Source: Mycolicibacterium baixiangningiae (GTDB lineage Bacteria; Actinomycetota; Actinomycetes; Mycobacteriales; Mycobacteriaceae). From it: a stretch of 64,000 bases of DNA. The DNA lies in assembly GCF_016313185.1 (NCBI RefSeq), contig NZ_CP066218.1, positions 2,232,001-2,296,000 on the forward strand, in the 5' to 3' direction. A program made the translations under genes and the position numbers. Under the pieces are notes generated by a model that saw only the letters and a list, made by a program, of their open reading frames with translations, was not told the DNA's origin and did not search any database. Positions 36,908 to 47,272 of the stretch are shown one piece after another (the stretch's first letter is position 1; the number at the start of each line of letters is the position of its first letter).

Positions 36908-37100
36908 CGACAACGGCACCTTTTACGTGTTGGTGAACGATGAGGAGCAGCACAGCCTGTGGCCCACGTTCGCCGACGTGCCCGCGGGTTGGCGCGTCGT
37001 CTACGGCGAGGCCACGCGTGCGGACTGCCTGGCCTACGTCGAGGAGAACTGGACCGATCTGCGGCCGCGCACCCTGCGCGAGGCCATGACGTCGGACTGA
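36885..37100 (+). CDS. mbtH: MbtH-like protein
   Basis: 71 residues. It has the MbtH family signature: [29 protein letters not shown] start and the three conserved tryptophans in [12 protein letters not shown] and ENWTDLRP. Such proteins bind NRPS adenylation domains and are needed for their solubility or activity, here MbtB/E/F. The GTG at 36885 has AGGAGA about 6 bases upstream and lies inside the end of mbtG. It is the last gene of the mbtB-mbtH operon; a strong hairpin terminator follows. Confidence 0.95.
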   Translation: MSTNPFDDDNGTFYVLVNDEEQHSLWPTFADVPAGWRVVYGEATRADCLAYVEENWTDLRPRTLREAMTSD

Positions 37101-37200
37101 GCTGTCCCACCTCCTGAGGAGGGCTTCAAGAATGCTGCGTCCGACTCGAAGCCCGATGCGAAGTCCGACTCCACGTCCGGCGCTTGCCGAGTGACAGCCC

Positions 37201-37248
37201 CAACGAGGCGGGCCCCCTCCACATGGAGGGGGCCCGGTTTCTTCGTTG
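37201..37248. terminator. Bidirectional hairpin terminator after mbtH
   Basis: GGGCCCCCTCC (37210-37220) and GGAGGGGGCCC (37225-37235) form a perfect 11-bp GC stem with the loop ACAT. An outer CAACGA/TCGTTG pair extends it and a short T-rich run follows. Placed between convergent mbtH and the exported-protein gene, it should stop transcription from both sides. Confidence 0.85.
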
Positions 37249-37253
37249 AGTGC

Positions 37254-38669
37254 TTACTCGGAAGCAGACGCGGATCCCGCGCCGGCCTTCGAGCCGCTGT
37301 CGCCCTTGTCGCTGTCGCCCTTGTCGGCGTCGGCCTTGGGAGACTCCGGCTTTGAGTCAGACTCGCTGGGGGTCTCCTTCTTCGGGGACTGGCCACCGCT
37401 GAACGCCTTCTTCAGGGTGAGCCGGGTGTCGTTGACCGCCTTGGCAACTCCGTCGTTGAACGCCTTGAAGGTGTTCGGACGGGTGGTGACCTTCTCGTCG
37501 GCCTCCTCGTCGACGACCGGGGTCTCCTCGACGACGGGGAGGATTTCGTCGGTGGTGGTGTCAGTCACCTCGGGAGTGATGACCGGCGCGTCAGCCTTGG
37601 CCGGGATGTCCAGCGTCACCGTGTCATCCGCGGGAGCAACCTCGGGCGAGGTCACCTTCTTCAGCGCGGGATCCTCCGTGCGCAGGAGCGCGGGAGCCGT
37701 CGCAGGCTTGAGCGCGTTGCCGATGATGCGGGGGAGATCGACGGCGAAGTAGTCGATCGGGCCACCGTCGCTGAACACGCCCGGGAAGGTCGAGCGTGAC
37801 GGGAACGGCGGGACGAAGCCGTTGAAGAACGCATTGGTCACATAGCCCGGCAGAGAAGCCAGCCCGGTCAGCGCGGTCGCGGTGTCGCCGGCCTCGTATG
37901 CCGCCCGGACCTCGTCGAGGATGACGGCGCCCTGCAGGGTCGCGGTGATAATAGGCGAGAGCGCCGCCTTGGTGATGCCGTTGATGCCACCGCGGGTGAA
38001 CAGGGCATCGAGCACGTTGCCTGCGGTGTCCGCGCCCAGGGCGTCGGCCAGATCGGCCGGCAGGCCCAGCGTCGGGAGAAGCGGGACGAACGGCCGCTCC
38101 AGGAGCTGGACGAGGAACCAGATGTTGACCTCGCTGAAGGCCTCGACGAACTGGCCCGTCTGCAGGTAGCCCAGCGTGTTCTCGATGATCGTCGGGAGGT
38201 TCTCCAAGGCCGTCAGCAGGGCGGTGTTGGAAGCCGCGCTGCCCGACTCGATGATCGGGCCGTAGGTGTCGAAGACCCCCTGCAGTGCGGCCAGGGTGCC
38301 GAACGGGTTGACCGCGCCCGAGGCGATCGTCTCGAGGAATTCCTGCGCGAGCGCCGGGCTGCCCTGAAGGATGTTGCCGAGTGCCGGCACGGTCACCGTC
38401 GACAGGTTCGTACCCAGCAGGTTCAGGTTGGTGAGCGTCGCAGCGATGCTCTGCTCGAACTGGGTGATCGGGTCGACGACCGCCGACAGTTCGACCGCAC
38501 GCACCTGGATATCGGGAAGCGTCGGCATCACCTGCACCGGGGTCACGGCCATCGCGCCGGCGCCGACCACGGCCGCACCGGCGACCAAGAACTTGTTGCG
38601 ACGCGACGGTGAATGTGTGGCTTCGGCGGCGGTGTCCCAGCCGAAATCGTCGCGTAGTGCTTCTTGCAC
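37254..38669 (-). CDS. Exported protein of unknown function, probably IdeR-regulated
   Basis: 471 residues from a GTG with GAGGAG 5 bases upstream; an ATG at 38717 would add 16 residues but has no such site. A hydrophobic signal or anchor sits at about 30-47 (FLVAGAAVVGAGAMAVTP). The central part (about 65-350) is alanine/leucine-rich and PE_PGRS-like in style, without a PE domain (LPGYVTNAFFNGFVPP). The tail (about 350-471) is Pro/Glu/Lys/Ser-rich and ends in DKGDSDKGDSGSKAG repeats, as in wall-spanning or disordered segments. I recognise no catalytic domain. It is convergent to mbtH and preceded by two tandem iron boxes, so a cell-envelope role in siderophore handling is a reasonable guess. 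Confidence 0.8.
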   Translation of the reverse strand: MQEALRDDFGWDTAAEATHSPSRRNKFLVAGAAVVGAGAMAVTPVQVMPTLPDIQVRAVELSAVVDPITQFEQSIAATLTNLNLLGTNLSTVTVPALGNILQGSPALAQEFLETIASGAVNPFGTLAALQGVFDTYGPIIESGSAASNTALLTALENLPTIIENTLGYLQTGQFVEAFSEVNIWFLVQLLERPFVPLLPTLGLPADLADALGADTAGNVLDALFTRGGINGITKAALSPIITATLQGAVILDEVRAAYEAGDTATALTGLASLPGYVTNAFFNGFVPPFPSRSTFPGVFSDGGPIDYFAVDLPRIIGNALKPATAPALLRTEDPALKKVTSPEVAPADDTVTLDIPAKADAPVITPEVTDTTTDEILPVVEETPVVDEEADEKVTTRPNTFKAFNDGVAKAVNDTRLTLKKAFSGGQSPKKETPSESDSKPESPKADADKGDSDKGDSGSKAGAGSASASE

Positions 38670-38720
38670 GGATTCTCCTCGTTTATCTGCGTTGAGTGCC
38701 GCTTGCGGCGAGCGCAAACG

Positions 38721-38739
38721 CTAGCTGAGGATTACCTAA
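38721..38739 (-). promoter_or_regulatory. IdeR iron box, proximal, before the exported-protein gene
   Basis: On the minus strand TTAGGTAATCCTCAGCTAG matches 14 of 19 positions of the iron box consensus. It lies 6 bp from a stronger box and about 50 bp before the GTG at 38669. Confidence 0.65.
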
Positions 38740-38745
38740 GTATCA

Positions 38746-38764
38746 ATAGGTTCGCCTAACTTAA
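38746..38764. promoter_or_regulatory. IdeR iron box, distal, before the exported-protein gene
   Basis: ATAGGTTCGCCTAACTTAA matches 16 of 19 positions, the best iron box in the window. On the minus strand TTGACT (38769-38774) precedes it, so the box sits between a -35 and the downstream -10 region (TATTGA), a classic repressor position. Confidence 0.8.
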
Positions 38765-38901
38765 CTTAGTCAACCCTTACGCGGCATCTTCGCTGGTGAG
38801 GCCACACTGGGAACAATCTGAGCAGAAACTCAGGAACGCGGTTGGTTATTCCGATAGTTGCCAATGAACAGACAACGACTTTGCCACGCGCCAGAAACCG
38901 G

Positions 38902-39216
38902 TCAGATCTGCTGGGTGTACGGCACGTCCATGTCGTAAAGCCGGGCGTGCAGCACCGTGCGGTTTCGAAGCGCCGAGCGCACCGCGCGATGCAGCCCGTC
39001 CTCGAGATAGATCACGCCCTGCCACCGCACCGCGTGCGGGAAGAGGTCGCCGTAGAAGGTCGAATCCTCCGAGAGCAGCCGGTCCAGCGCGAGCACCGTC
39101 GTGGTGGTGACGATTTCGTCCAAGCGGATCTGCCGGGGCGGGATGCGGGACCATTCCCGATAGCTCAGACCGTGTTCGGGGTAGGGCTTCCCGTCGCGGA
39201 CACCCTTGAAGATCAT
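38902..39216 (-). CDS. Conserved hypothetical protein beside hrcA
   Basis: 104 residues, homologous by recollection to M. tuberculosis Rv2375, which is also divergent from hrcA. The sequence (MIFKGVRDGKPYPEHGL, IPPRQIRLDEIVTTT, LALDRLLSEDSTFYGDLFPHAVRWQG, IYLEDGLHRAVRSAL) is soluble, with no signal or membrane segment. The R-L-D-E-I and DGLHRAVR segments recall ParB-like nucleotide-binding folds, but this is weak. GAAGG lies just upstream of the ATG. A weaker iron-box-like site lies 35 bp upstream. Confidence 0.85.
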   Translation of the reverse strand: MIFKGVRDGKPYPEHGLSYREWSRIPPRQIRLDEIVTTTTVLALDRLLSEDSTFYGDLFPHAVRWQGVIYLEDGLHRAVRSALRNRTVLHARLYDMDVPYTQQI

Positions 39217-39250
39217 CGACGCGCCTTCGGTTGCTCTGCCCCCTCACGAC

Positions 39251-39269
39251 GAAGGTTAGCCGAGCCTCG
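39251..39269. promoter_or_regulatory. Weak iron-box-like sequence before the Rv2375-like gene
   Basis: GAAGGTTAGCCGAGCCTCG matches 13 of 19 positions, with an intact GGTTAGCC core. It lies between the divergent Rv2375-like gene and hrcA. It could be chance in a region of this size. Confidence 0.3.
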
Positions 39270-39325
39270 GTCGCGCGGTCGCCCTGCGTACCGCCCTTGA
39301 TGGGTAACACAGCAGTTGAGCACCG

Positions 39326-39331
39326 TAAACT
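39326..39331 (+). promoter_or_regulatory. Candidate hrcA -10 box
   Basis: TAAACT (TANNNT type), 47 bp before the hrcA ATG; no good -35 at normal spacing. No CIRCE element (TTAGCACTC-N9-GAGTGCTAA) is visible in the region, so autoregulation by HrcA is not evident. Confidence 0.35.
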
Positions 39332-39377
39332 GAGGACGAACTGTGCCATGGTGCGCGTGAAGAGGTAGGTGAACACA

Positions 39378-40421
39378 ATGGGTAGTGCCGACGACCGTCG
39401 CTTCGAGGTGCTGCGTGCCATCGTTGCCGACTTCGTCTCCACCAAGGAGCCGATCGGTTCCAAGACGCTGGTAGAACGACACAACCTCGGGGTGTCCAGC
39501 GCGACGGTGCGCAACGACATGGCCGTATTGGAGGCCGAGGGGTACATCGCCCAGCCGCACACCAGCTCCGGACGGGTGCCCACCGAGAAGGGCTATCGCG
39601 AATTCGTCGACCGCCTCGACGACGTCAAGCCGCTGTCGTCGGCCGAGCGGCGCGCGATCCTGAAGTTCCTCGAAAGCGGTGTCGACCTCGACGACGTGCT
39701 GCGCCGCGCGGTCCGGCTGCTCGCGCAGCTGACCCGCCAGGTCGCGATCGTGCAGTACCCGACCCTGTCTACCTCCACGGTGCGCCATCTGGAGGTGGTC
39801 GCACTCACGCCGGCGCGGTTGCTGCTGGTGGTCATCACCGACACCGGACGCGTCGACCAGCGCATCGTTGAACTGGGCGACGCCATCGACGAACACGAGC
39901 TGGCGACCCTGCGCGATCTGCTGGGCCAGGCGTTGGAGGCCAAGCGCCTCTCGGCCGCGTCGGTGGCGGTGTCGGACCTGGCCTCGCACCTCAACGGGGC
40001 TCCAGGGATGTCCCACCGGCTCGCCGACGCCGTCGGACGCTCGGCGACGGTCCTCGTCGAGACGCTGGTCGAGCACACCGAGGAGCGGCTGCTGCTGGGT
40101 GGTACCGCGAATCTGACCCGCAACACTGCCGACTTCGGCGGCTCGTTACGTTCGGTCCTCGAAGCGCTCGAGGAGCAGGTGGTGGTGCTGCGGTTGCTCG
40201 CCGCCCAGCAGGAGGCGGGCAAGGTGACCGTCCGGATCGGTCACGAGACCGAGGCCGAACAGATGGCCGGCACCTCGGTGGTCACCACGGCATACGGCAG
40301 TTCGGGCAAGGTCTACGGCGGCATGGGTGTGGTGGGCCCCACTCGAATGGACTATCCGGGAACTATCGCTAATGTCGCGGCGGTTGCTCTCTACATCGGC
40401 GAGGTCCTGGGCACCCGATGA
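39378..40421 (+). CDS. hrcA: Heat-inducible transcription repressor HrcA
   Basis: 347 residues, near-colinear with M. tuberculosis HrcA, which starts MGSAD as here. An N-terminal winged helix (about 5-85; [27 protein letters not shown]) binds CIRCE sites of chaperone operons. The central GAF-like domain and the C-terminal motif [14 protein letters not shown] are family hallmarks. The ATG at 39378 is preferred to the GTG at 39369 because GAGGT has proper spacing only to the ATG. It is the first gene of a long rightward run, hrcA-dnaJ2-rsmE. Confidence 0.96.
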   Translation: MGSADDRRFEVLRAIVADFVSTKEPIGSKTLVERHNLGVSSATVRNDMAVLEAEGYIAQPHTSSGRVPTEKGYREFVDRLDDVKPLSSAERRAILKFLESGVDLDDVLRRAVRLLAQLTRQVAIVQYPTLSTSTVRHLEVVALTPARLLLVVITDTGRVDQRIVELGDAIDEHELATLRDLLGQALEAKRLSAASVAVSDLASHLNGAPGMSHRLADAVGRSATVLVETLVEHTEERLLLGGTANLTRNTADFGGSLRSVLEALEEQVVVLRLLAAQQEAGKVTVRIGHETEAEQMAGTSVVTTAYGSSGKVYGGMGVVGPTRMDYPGTIANVAAVALYIGEVLGTR

Positions 40422-40456
40422 ACACAGCGAAGAAGAACATTCTGGTCAGCCGGTAG
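40418..40456 (+). CDS. Possible 12-residue coupling minicistron
   Basis: ATG at 40418 overlaps the hrcA stop (ATGA) and reads [12 protein letters not shown] before TAG. It would bring ribosomes to within about 45 nt of the dnaJ2 GTG. It is too short to judge by composition; it is listed because the ATGA overlap is the usual operon junction here. Confidence 0.25.
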   Translation: MNTAKKNILVSR

Positions 40457-40492
40457 CACCGGCACTGACAGCCGGAAGCACCGGCACTGAAA
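40449..40492. repeat. Tandem 22-bp duplication before dnaJ2
   Basis: Two adjacent 22-bp units (40449-40470 and 40471-40492), beginning GCCGGTAGCACCGGCACTG and GCCGGAAGCACCGGCACTG, differ at two bases. The second copy ends in the AAAGG ribosome site of dnaJ2; the first lacks it. Confidence 0.75.
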
Positions 40493-40500
40493 GGTCAAGC

Positions 40501-41652
40501 GTGGCACGCGATTATTACGGCCTGCTCGGGGTGAGCAAGGGCGCGAGCGATCAGGAGATCAAACGCGCCTATCGCAAGCTGGCTCGCGAGCTGCACCCCG
40601 ACGTCAATCCCGACGAGGAGGCGCAGGCCCGGTTCAAGGAGATCAGCGCCGCCTACGAGGTGCTGTCCGATCCGGAGAAGCGGCGCATCGTCGATCTCGG
40701 CGGTGATCCGCTGGAGAGTGCGGCCTCCAATGGGGGCGGCTTCGGCGGGGGATTCGGCGGCCTCGGCGACGTGTTCGAGGCGTTCTTCGGCGGCGGCGGC
40801 GGTTCGCGCGGACCCATCGGGCGGGTCCGGCCCGGCTCGGACTCCCTGCTGCGGATGCGTCTCGACCTGAGCGAATGTGCGACCGGTGTGACCAAGCAGG
40901 TCACCGTCGACACCGCCGTGCTGTGCGACCTGTGCCACGGCAAGGGCACCCACGGTGACTCCACCCCGACGGCGTGTGACACCTGCGGCGGCCGCGGCGA
41001 GATCCAGACCGTCCAGCGGTCCCTGCTGGGTCAGGTGATGACGACGCGGCCGTGCCCGGTGTGCGGTGGCGTCGGCGAAGTGATCCCCGACCCGTGCCAC
41101 CGCTGCGGCGGCGACGGCCGTGTGCGCGCCCGGCGCGAGATCAGCGTCAAGATCCCGGCCGGGGTCGGTGACGGGATGCGTGTGCGGCTGGCCGCCCAGG
41201 GTGAGGTCGGGCCCGGTGGCGGTCCTGCGGGTGACCTCTACGTCGAGGTTCACGAGAAGCCGCACGACGTCTTCGTCCGCGACGGCGACGACCTGCACTG
41301 CACGGTGTCGGTGCCGATGGTCGACGCCGCACTGGGCACCACGGTCAGCGTCGAGGACATCCTCGGCGGCCCGATCGAACTGACCGTCGCGGCCGGTACC
41401 CAGCCCGGTGCGGTGACGACGATGCGCGGGCACGGAATGCCGCACCTGCGGTCAGGTGTGCGTGGCGATCTGCACGCCCACATCGACGTGGTGGTGCCGT
41501 CCCGGCTCGACCACACCGACATCGAGCTGCTGCGCCAGCTCAAGGAGCATCGCGACCGCGATGTCGCCGAGGTACGCACCAGCAGCTCGCCCGCGTCGTC
41601 GAACGCCGGAGGCCTGTTCAGCCGACTGCGCGAGACGTTCACCGGCCGCTGA
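40501..41652 (+). CDS. dnaJ2: Chaperone DnaJ (DnaJ2)
   Basis: 383-residue type I J-protein that stimulates DnaK. J domain about 1-68 with HPD in [10 protein letters not shown]. Gly/Phe-rich linker about 78-105. Four zinc-finger repeats [24 protein letters not shown] and CHRCGGDG lie between about 140 and 210. The C-terminal substrate domains follow. GTG start with AAAGG 7 bases upstream. It lies downstream of hrcA as in other mycobacteria. Confidence 0.96.
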   Translation: MARDYYGLLGVSKGASDQEIKRAYRKLARELHPDVNPDEEAQARFKEISAAYEVLSDPEKRRIVDLGGDPLESAASNGGGFGGGFGGLGDVFEAFFGGGGGSRGPIGRVRPGSDSLLRMRLDLSECATGVTKQVTVDTAVLCDLCHGKGTHGDSTPTACDTCGGRGEIQTVQRSLLGQVMTTRPCPVCGGVGEVIPDPCHRCGGDGRVRARREISVKIPAGVGDGMRVRLAAQGEVGPGGGPAGDLYVEVHEKPHDVFVRDGDDLHCTVSVPMVDAALGTTVSVEDILGGPIELTVAAGTQPGAVTTMRGHGMPHLRSGVRGDLHAHIDVVVPSRLDHTDIELLRQLKEHRDRDVAEVRTSSSPASSNAGGLFSRLRETFTGR

Positions 41653-41654
41653 CC

Positions 41655-42401
41655 TTGAGTCGGCCGCTTTTCTACATCGACGCGGTTCCCGAGCCGGGAC
41701 AGCTGGCACTCCTCGACGGTGACGAGGGCTTTCACGCCGCCAACGTGCGGCGCACCAGGCCCGGTGAGCACCTCGACCTCGGTGACGGCGCGGGTGCCGT
41801 GGCGCACTGTCTCGTCGAGGAGGTCGGCAAAGGCCGGCTGACCGCACGGGTGCTGGAGCGCCGGATCGTCGCGCCGCCTCACCCCGCCGTCACCGTCGTC
41901 CAGGCGATCCCCAAATCCGACCGTTCCGAACTCGCGGTCGAGCTGGCCACCGAGGCCGGGGCGGACGCGGTGGTGGCGTGGCAGGCCGCGCGCTGCGTAG
42001 CGCGCTGGGACGGCGCCAAGGTCGAGAAGGGTGTGCGGCGCTGGAGCGCGGTGGCCCGGTCGGCGGCCCGCCAGTCGCGGCGCGCCCACATTCCACCCGT
42101 CGACGGGGTGGTGACGACGGCCGAGTTGGTGCGGCGGGTGACCTCTGAGGTCGCCGGTGGTGCGACGGCGCTGGTGCTGCACGAATCCGCGACCGGACCG
42201 CTCACCGGGTTGTCGCTGGCGGGGACGACGTCGCTGATGCTGATCGTCGGGCCCGAGGGTGGTATCGCCGACGACGAGGTCGACGCGCTGACGGCGGCGG
42301 GGGCGGTGGCGGTGCGACTGGGTCCGACGGTGTTGCGCACCTCGACCGCGGCGGCCGTCGGGCTGGGTGCGTTAGGCGCGCTGACGCCGCGCTGGCAGTG
42401 A
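41655..42401 (+). CDS. rsmE: 16S rRNA m3U1498 methyltransferase RsmE
   Basis: 248 residues, SPOUT-class RNA methyltransferase. An N-terminal PUA-like domain ([17 protein letters not shown]) is followed by the knotted SAM-binding domain, with [36 protein letters not shown] and [19 protein letters not shown]. The start is taken as TTG at 41655, 2 bp after the dnaJ2 stop. No ATG or GTG is available before the conserved [11 protein letters not shown]. The 3' end overlaps the convergent DUF998 gene by 30 bp. Confidence 0.9.
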   Translation: MSRPLFYIDAVPEPGQLALLDGDEGFHAANVRRTRPGEHLDLGDGAGAVAHCLVEEVGKGRLTARVLERRIVAPPHPAVTVVQAIPKSDRSELAVELATEAGADAVVAWQAARCVARWDGAKVEKGVRRWSAVARSAARQSRRAHIPPVDGVVTTAELVRRVTSEVAGGATALVLHESATGPLTGLSLAGTTSLMLIVGPEGGIADDEVDALTAAGAVAVRLGPTVLRTSTAAAVGLGALGALTPRWQ

Positions 42402-42971
42402 GGCGCGCAGCATCGCGGTGGCGGCGCACAGCTGCCACGCCAGGATGGGGTAGACGCTCGCACGTTCCCACACCGGTGCGGGCAGCACCTCGACGCCGGC
42501 CCATGCCTGCACCACCAGCGCGGTGAGGCTGACCAGTCCGGCCACGCCCAACAGCCGGGAGACCAGCCGATAGCGGGCCCCGGGGTGTAGCGACGCGCCG
42601 GCGATGGCCGCCGCGTTGCCCCCGGCGATCGCGAGAGCCGCCCCGACCAGATGCAGCGCGCCGTCGCCCGCGTGCACGGTCGCGACCAGCAGGTTGCCGA
42701 CGGCATTGGCCGCCGCGAACGCCAGTAGTGGGCGGTGGTGACGCCGGCCCGCCGCCAGCACCGCGCCCAGAAGGAAGAGGCACCCCTGGGCGGCGAATGC
42801 CACGTTCATCAGGGCCGCGAGCGGTTGGCCGGGCACGCCCAGGTCGCTGATGTAGTCGCGGGCGTAGCTGTAGGTCGGCCGGAATGCGGCGGCGGCGGAC
42901 GCCTCGGCGGTCAGATATGCCGCCGCGCCGAGGATCCACGCGCTCGCTGCGGCACGGGGTCGAGGGGTCAT
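42372..42971 (-). CDS. DUF998 family membrane protein
   Basis: 199 residues with about six hydrophobic segments, e.g. [39 protein letters not shown] and [18 protein letters not shown]. The first periplasmic loop has [15 protein letters not shown], typical of DUF998. No biochemical role is known to me. It is transcribed against the neighbouring operon, with its 3' end inside rsmE. Confidence 0.8.
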   Translation of the reverse strand: MTPRPRAAASAWILGAAAYLTAEASAAAAFRPTYSYARDYISDLGVPGQPLAALMNVAFAAQGCLFLLGAVLAAGRRHHRPLLAFAAANAVGNLLVATVHAGDGALHLVGAALAIAGGNAAAIAGASLHPGARYRLVSRLLGVAGLVSLTALVVQAWAGVEVLPAPVWERASVYPILAWQLCAATAMLRASLPARRQRA

Positions 42972-43016
42972 CGGCGCTCACCAGGTTAACCATTGGGGCG
43001 GTGTCGTACCCGGCGG

Positions 43017-43022
43017 TAGACT
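43017..43022 (+). promoter_or_regulatory. Candidate -10 of the phoH-ybeY-era operon
   Basis: TAGACT (TANNNT) about 75 bp before the phoH GTG, with no good -35. It lies in the divergent gap between the DUF998 gene and phoH. Confidence 0.35.
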
Positions 43023-43097
43023 GGGATTAGCAACAACATGGCCGTCGGGCCGAAGAGCACGCCGAAGTGAACACAGAAAGCAGGCAGAAAGCAGCAC

Positions 43098-44189
<1,092 letters not shown>

Positions 44190-44195
44190 CGCGGC

Positions 44196-44729
44196 ATGAG
44201 TATCGAGGTGTCCAACGAATCGGGCATCGACGTCTCCGAAGAGGAGTTGATCAGCGTCGCCCGATTCGTCATCGACAAGATGAACGTCAACCCCGCCGCC
44301 GAGTTGTCGATGGTGCTGCTCGACACGTCGGCGATGGCCGACCTGCACATGCGTTGGATGGACCTGCCCGGGCCCACCGACGTGATGAGCTTCCCGATGG
44401 ACGAGCTCGAACCCGGCGGGCGCCCCGACGCGCCGGAACCGGGTCCCGCGATGCTCGGTGACATCGTGTTGTGCCCCGAGTTCGCCGCGAAACAGGCGGA
44501 GACCGCGGGCCATTCGATGGGCCACGAACTGGCGCTGCTGACCGTGCACGGCGTACTGCACCTGCTGGGCTACGACCACGCCGAACCCGACGAGGAGAAA
44601 GAGATGTTCGCGTTGCAACGTGAACTGCTCGGCGAATGGGTGGCCGACCAGGTCGAGGCATATCACCTCGACCGTCAGACCGAACGGGACCGGCGGCTGC
44701 TGGACAAGTCCCGGTACTTCGACGAATGA
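44196..44729 (+). CDS. ybeY: Endoribonuclease YbeY
   Basis: 177 residues. The zinc site [11 protein letters not shown] at about residues 119-129 is the family hallmark; [11 protein letters not shown] and [11 protein letters not shown] are also conserved. It acts in 16S rRNA 3' processing and 70S quality control. It lies between phoH and the CNNM gene, with its stop overlapping the next ATG (ATGA). Confidence 0.95.
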   Translation: MSIEVSNESGIDVSEEELISVARFVIDKMNVNPAAELSMVLLDTSAMADLHMRWMDLPGPTDVMSFPMDELEPGGRPDAPEPGPAMLGDIVLCPEFAAKQAETAGHSMGHELALLTVHGVLHLLGYDHAEPDEEKEMFALQRELLGEWVADQVEAYHLDRQTERDRRLLDKSRYFDE

Positions 44730-46036
44730 GCGGACTTCCCCAGCTGATCGGCGCCATCGCACTCGTCGCATTCGGCGGTCTGTTCGCGGCGATCGACGCC
44801 GCCCTGAGCACGGTGTCGATGGCCCGCGTCGAAGAACTCGTGCGCGACGAACGTCCAGGCGCCGTGCGGTTGTCGCGGGTGATGAACGAGCGGCCCCGCT
44901 ACATCAACCTCATCGTGCTGCTGCGGATCACCTGCGAGGTGACCGCCACGGTGCTGCTGGTCGCCTACCTCGACGGCCACCTCGGCGTGAGCTGGGGGTT
45001 GACCGCGGCCGCGGGCATCATGGTGGTCGCCAGCTTCGTCGCCGTCGGCGTCGGGCCGCGCACCATCGGGCGGCAGAACGCCTATCCCATCGCTTTGTAC
45101 ACCGCCCTACCGATGCAGGCGATCTCGACGTTGCTCACCCCGATCAGCCGCCTGCTGGTGTTGATCGGAAACGCCCTCACCCCGGGTCGCGGGTTCCGCA
45201 ACGGTCCGTTCGCCTCGGAGATCGAACTGCGGGAGGTCGTCGACCTCGCGCAGCAGCGTGGGGTGGTGGCCGACGACGAGCGCCGGATGATCCAGTCGGT
45301 CTTCGAACTCGGCGACACCGCCGCGCGCGAGGTGATGGTGCCGCGCACCGAGATGGTGTGGATCGAAAGTGACAAAACGGCCGGCCAAGCCACCTCACTC
45401 GCGGTGCGCAGCGGGCACTCCCGCATCCCGGTCATCGGGGAGAACGTCGACGACGTCGTCGGGGTGGTGTACCTCAAAGACCTTGTCCAGCAGACGTACT
45501 ACTCGGTCAACGGCGGCCGTGACACCACCGTCGTGCAGGTGATGCGCCCCGCGGTGTTCGTACCGGACTCCAAACCGCTCGACGAACTCCTGCGGGAGAT
45601 GCAGCGCGACCGCTACCACATGGCGTTGCTGGTCGACGAGTACGGCGCGATCGCCGGGCTGGTGACGATCGAAGACGTGCTCGAGGAGATCGTGGGCGAG
45701 ATCGCCGACGAGTACGACACCGACGAGGTGGCGCCCGTCGAGGAACTGGGCAACCGGGAGTACCGGGTGTCTGCGCGGCTGCCGATCGAGGATCTCGGCG
45801 AGCTCTATGACATCGAGTTCGCCGAAGATCTCGACGTCGACACCGTCGGCGGCCTGGTCGCCTTCGAACTCGGCCGCGTGCCGCTACCCGGGGCGGAGGT
45901 CACCTGGGACGGGTTGCGCCTCAAGGCCGAGGGCGGCCCCGACCATCGCGGCCGGGTGCGGATCGGCACCGTCCTGGTCAGCCCCACCGAACCCGAACCC
46001 GACGACGAGAACGAACGCGAGGAGCGCGGTGACTGA
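44726..46036 (+). CDS. CNNM/CorC-type membrane protein with CBS domains
   Basis: 436 residues, homologue of M. tuberculosis Rv2366c. DUF21 region (about 1-185), with a first membrane segment [17 protein letters not shown] and a later [24 protein letters not shown] pair (about 200-325; [43 protein letters not shown]). C-terminal CorC_HlyC domain (about 340-420). It is probably involved in divalent cation efflux or homeostasis. Its invariant position between ybeY and era is seen across actinobacteria. The ATG overlaps the ybeY stop. Confidence 0.9.
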   Translation: MSGLPQLIGAIALVAFGGLFAAIDAALSTVSMARVEELVRDERPGAVRLSRVMNERPRYINLIVLLRITCEVTATVLLVAYLDGHLGVSWGLTAAAGIMVVASFVAVGVGPRTIGRQNAYPIALYTALPMQAISTLLTPISRLLVLIGNALTPGRGFRNGPFASEIELREVVDLAQQRGVVADDERRMIQSVFELGDTAAREVMVPRTEMVWIESDKTAGQATSLAVRSGHSRIPVIGENVDDVVGVVYLKDLVQQTYYSVNGGRDTTVVQVMRPAVFVPDSKPLDELLREMQRDRYHMALLVDEYGAIAGLVTIEDVLEEIVGEIADEYDTDEVAPVEELGNREYRVSARLPIEDLGELYDIEFAEDLDVDTVGGLVAFELGRVPLPGAEVTWDGLRLKAEGGPDHRGRVRIGTVLVSPTEPEPDDENEREERGD

Positions 46037-46349
46037 ACTCGACCCCGAGGACGACAAACTCGTGGTGCTGGCTCGCGGCGCCATGGCGCGTGCCGAGGCA
46101 GCCAGCGGCGCGGCGGTCCGCGACCTCGACGGTCGTACCTATGCAGGTGCCCCCGTCGGGCTGACCGCGCTGCCGCTCACCGCGCTGCAGGCCGCGGTGG
46201 CCGCGGCGGTGTCGAGCGGCGCCGCGGGATTCGAGGCGGCGGTGCTGGTCGGCGGCTCAGCCGACGATGCGGGAGTGGCCGCCGTGCGTGAGTTGTCCGC
46301 CGGTGCCGCGGTGATCCTCACCGACCGTGCCGGGACGGTGGTCGCGTGA
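46029..46349 (+). CDS. Cytidine deaminase-like small protein (Rv2365c type)
   Basis: 106 residues from the GTG at 46029, overlapping the CNNM stop. It resembles the first part of a cytidine deaminase fold ([56 protein letters not shown]). It lacks the zinc-binding HAE and PCxxC motifs, so catalysis is unlikely. The gene is kept between the CNNM gene and era in mycobacteria. Its stop overlaps the era GTG. Confidence 0.8.
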   Translation: MTELDPEDDKLVVLARGAMARAEAASGAAVRDLDGRTYAGAPVGLTALPLTALQAAVAAAVSSGAAGFEAAVLVGGSADDAGVAAVRELSAGAAVILTDRAGTVVA

Positions 46350-47245
46350 GCGAATTCCGTTCCGGCTTCGTGTGTTTCGTCGGCAGGCCGAACACCGGCA
46401 AGTCAACGCTGACCAACGCGCTCGTCGGCGCCAAGGTGGCGATCACGTCGAACCGGCCGCAGACCACCCGGCACACCATCCGCGGCATCGTGCACCGCGA
46501 GGACTTCCAGATCATCCTGGTCGACACCCCGGGGCTGCACCGGCCGCGGACCCTGCTCGGTCAGCGGCTCAACGACCTGGTGAAGAACACCTACTCCGAG
46601 GTCGACGTGATCTGCCTGTGCATCCCCGCCGACGAGCCCATCGGGCCGGGGGACCGGTGGATCCACGAGCAGATTCGGGCCGTCGCGCCGAGGACCACGC
46701 TGGTCGCGCTCGTCACCAAGATCGACAAGGTGCCCAAGGACCGGGTCGCCGCCCAGCTGATGGCGGTCAGTGAACTGGTGGGCGAAGACGCCGAGATCGT
46801 CCCCGTGTCGGCGACCACCGGGGAACAACTCGACGTGCTGACCGATGTGCTCGCCGGGAAGCTACCGCCCGGGCCGGCCTTCTACCCCGACGGCGAACTG
46901 ACCGATGAACCCGAGGAAACACTGATGGCCGAACTCATCCGCGAGGCCGCTCTCGAAGGTGTGCGCGATGAACTGCCGCACTCACTCGCGGTGGTCATCG
47001 ACGAGGTGACTCCGCGCGAGGGTCGTGACGACCTGATCGATGTGCACGCCATCCTCTACGTCGAGCGGGACAGTCAGAAGGGCATCGTGATCGGCAAGGG
47101 CGGTGCACGGCTGCGTGAAGTCGGCACGGCCGCGCGTGCGCAGATCGAGAAGCTCCTCGGCACAAAGGTCTACCTCGACCTCCGGGTAAAGATCGCCAAG
47201 AACTGGCAGCGAGACCCCAAACAGCTTGGGCGCCTGGGCTTTTAG
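46346..47245 (+). CDS. era: GTPase Era
   Basis: 299 residues. G1 GRPNTGKST, G3 DTPG, G4 TKID; then a C-terminal KH domain (about 205-290) with VIGKGGARLREVGTAARAQIEKLLG. It binds 16S rRNA and assists 30S assembly. GTG start coupled to the previous gene. Confidence 0.95.
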   Translation: MSEFRSGFVCFVGRPNTGKSTLTNALVGAKVAITSNRPQTTRHTIRGIVHREDFQIILVDTPGLHRPRTLLGQRLNDLVKNTYSEVDVICLCIPADEPIGPGDRWIHEQIRAVAPRTTLVALVTKIDKVPKDRVAAQLMAVSELVGEDAEIVPVSATTGEQLDVLTDVLAGKLPPGPAFYPDGELTDEPEETLMAELIREAALEGVRDELPHSLAVVIDEVTPREGRDDLIDVHAILYVERDSQKGIVIGKGGARLREVGTAARAQIEKLLGTKVYLDLRVKIAKNWQRDPKQLGRLGF

Positions 47246-47272
47246 CTGATCGACGTGCCTATGCGCTGATCG

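Noticed and set aside
39270..39377. CIRCE element ahead of hrcA
   Set aside because: No TTAGCACTC/GAGTGCTAA inverted repeat could be found.
43038..43070. Ten-codon ORF (MAVGPKSTPK) before phoH
   Set aside because: It has no ribosome site and no junction with phoH; nothing distinguishes it from chance.
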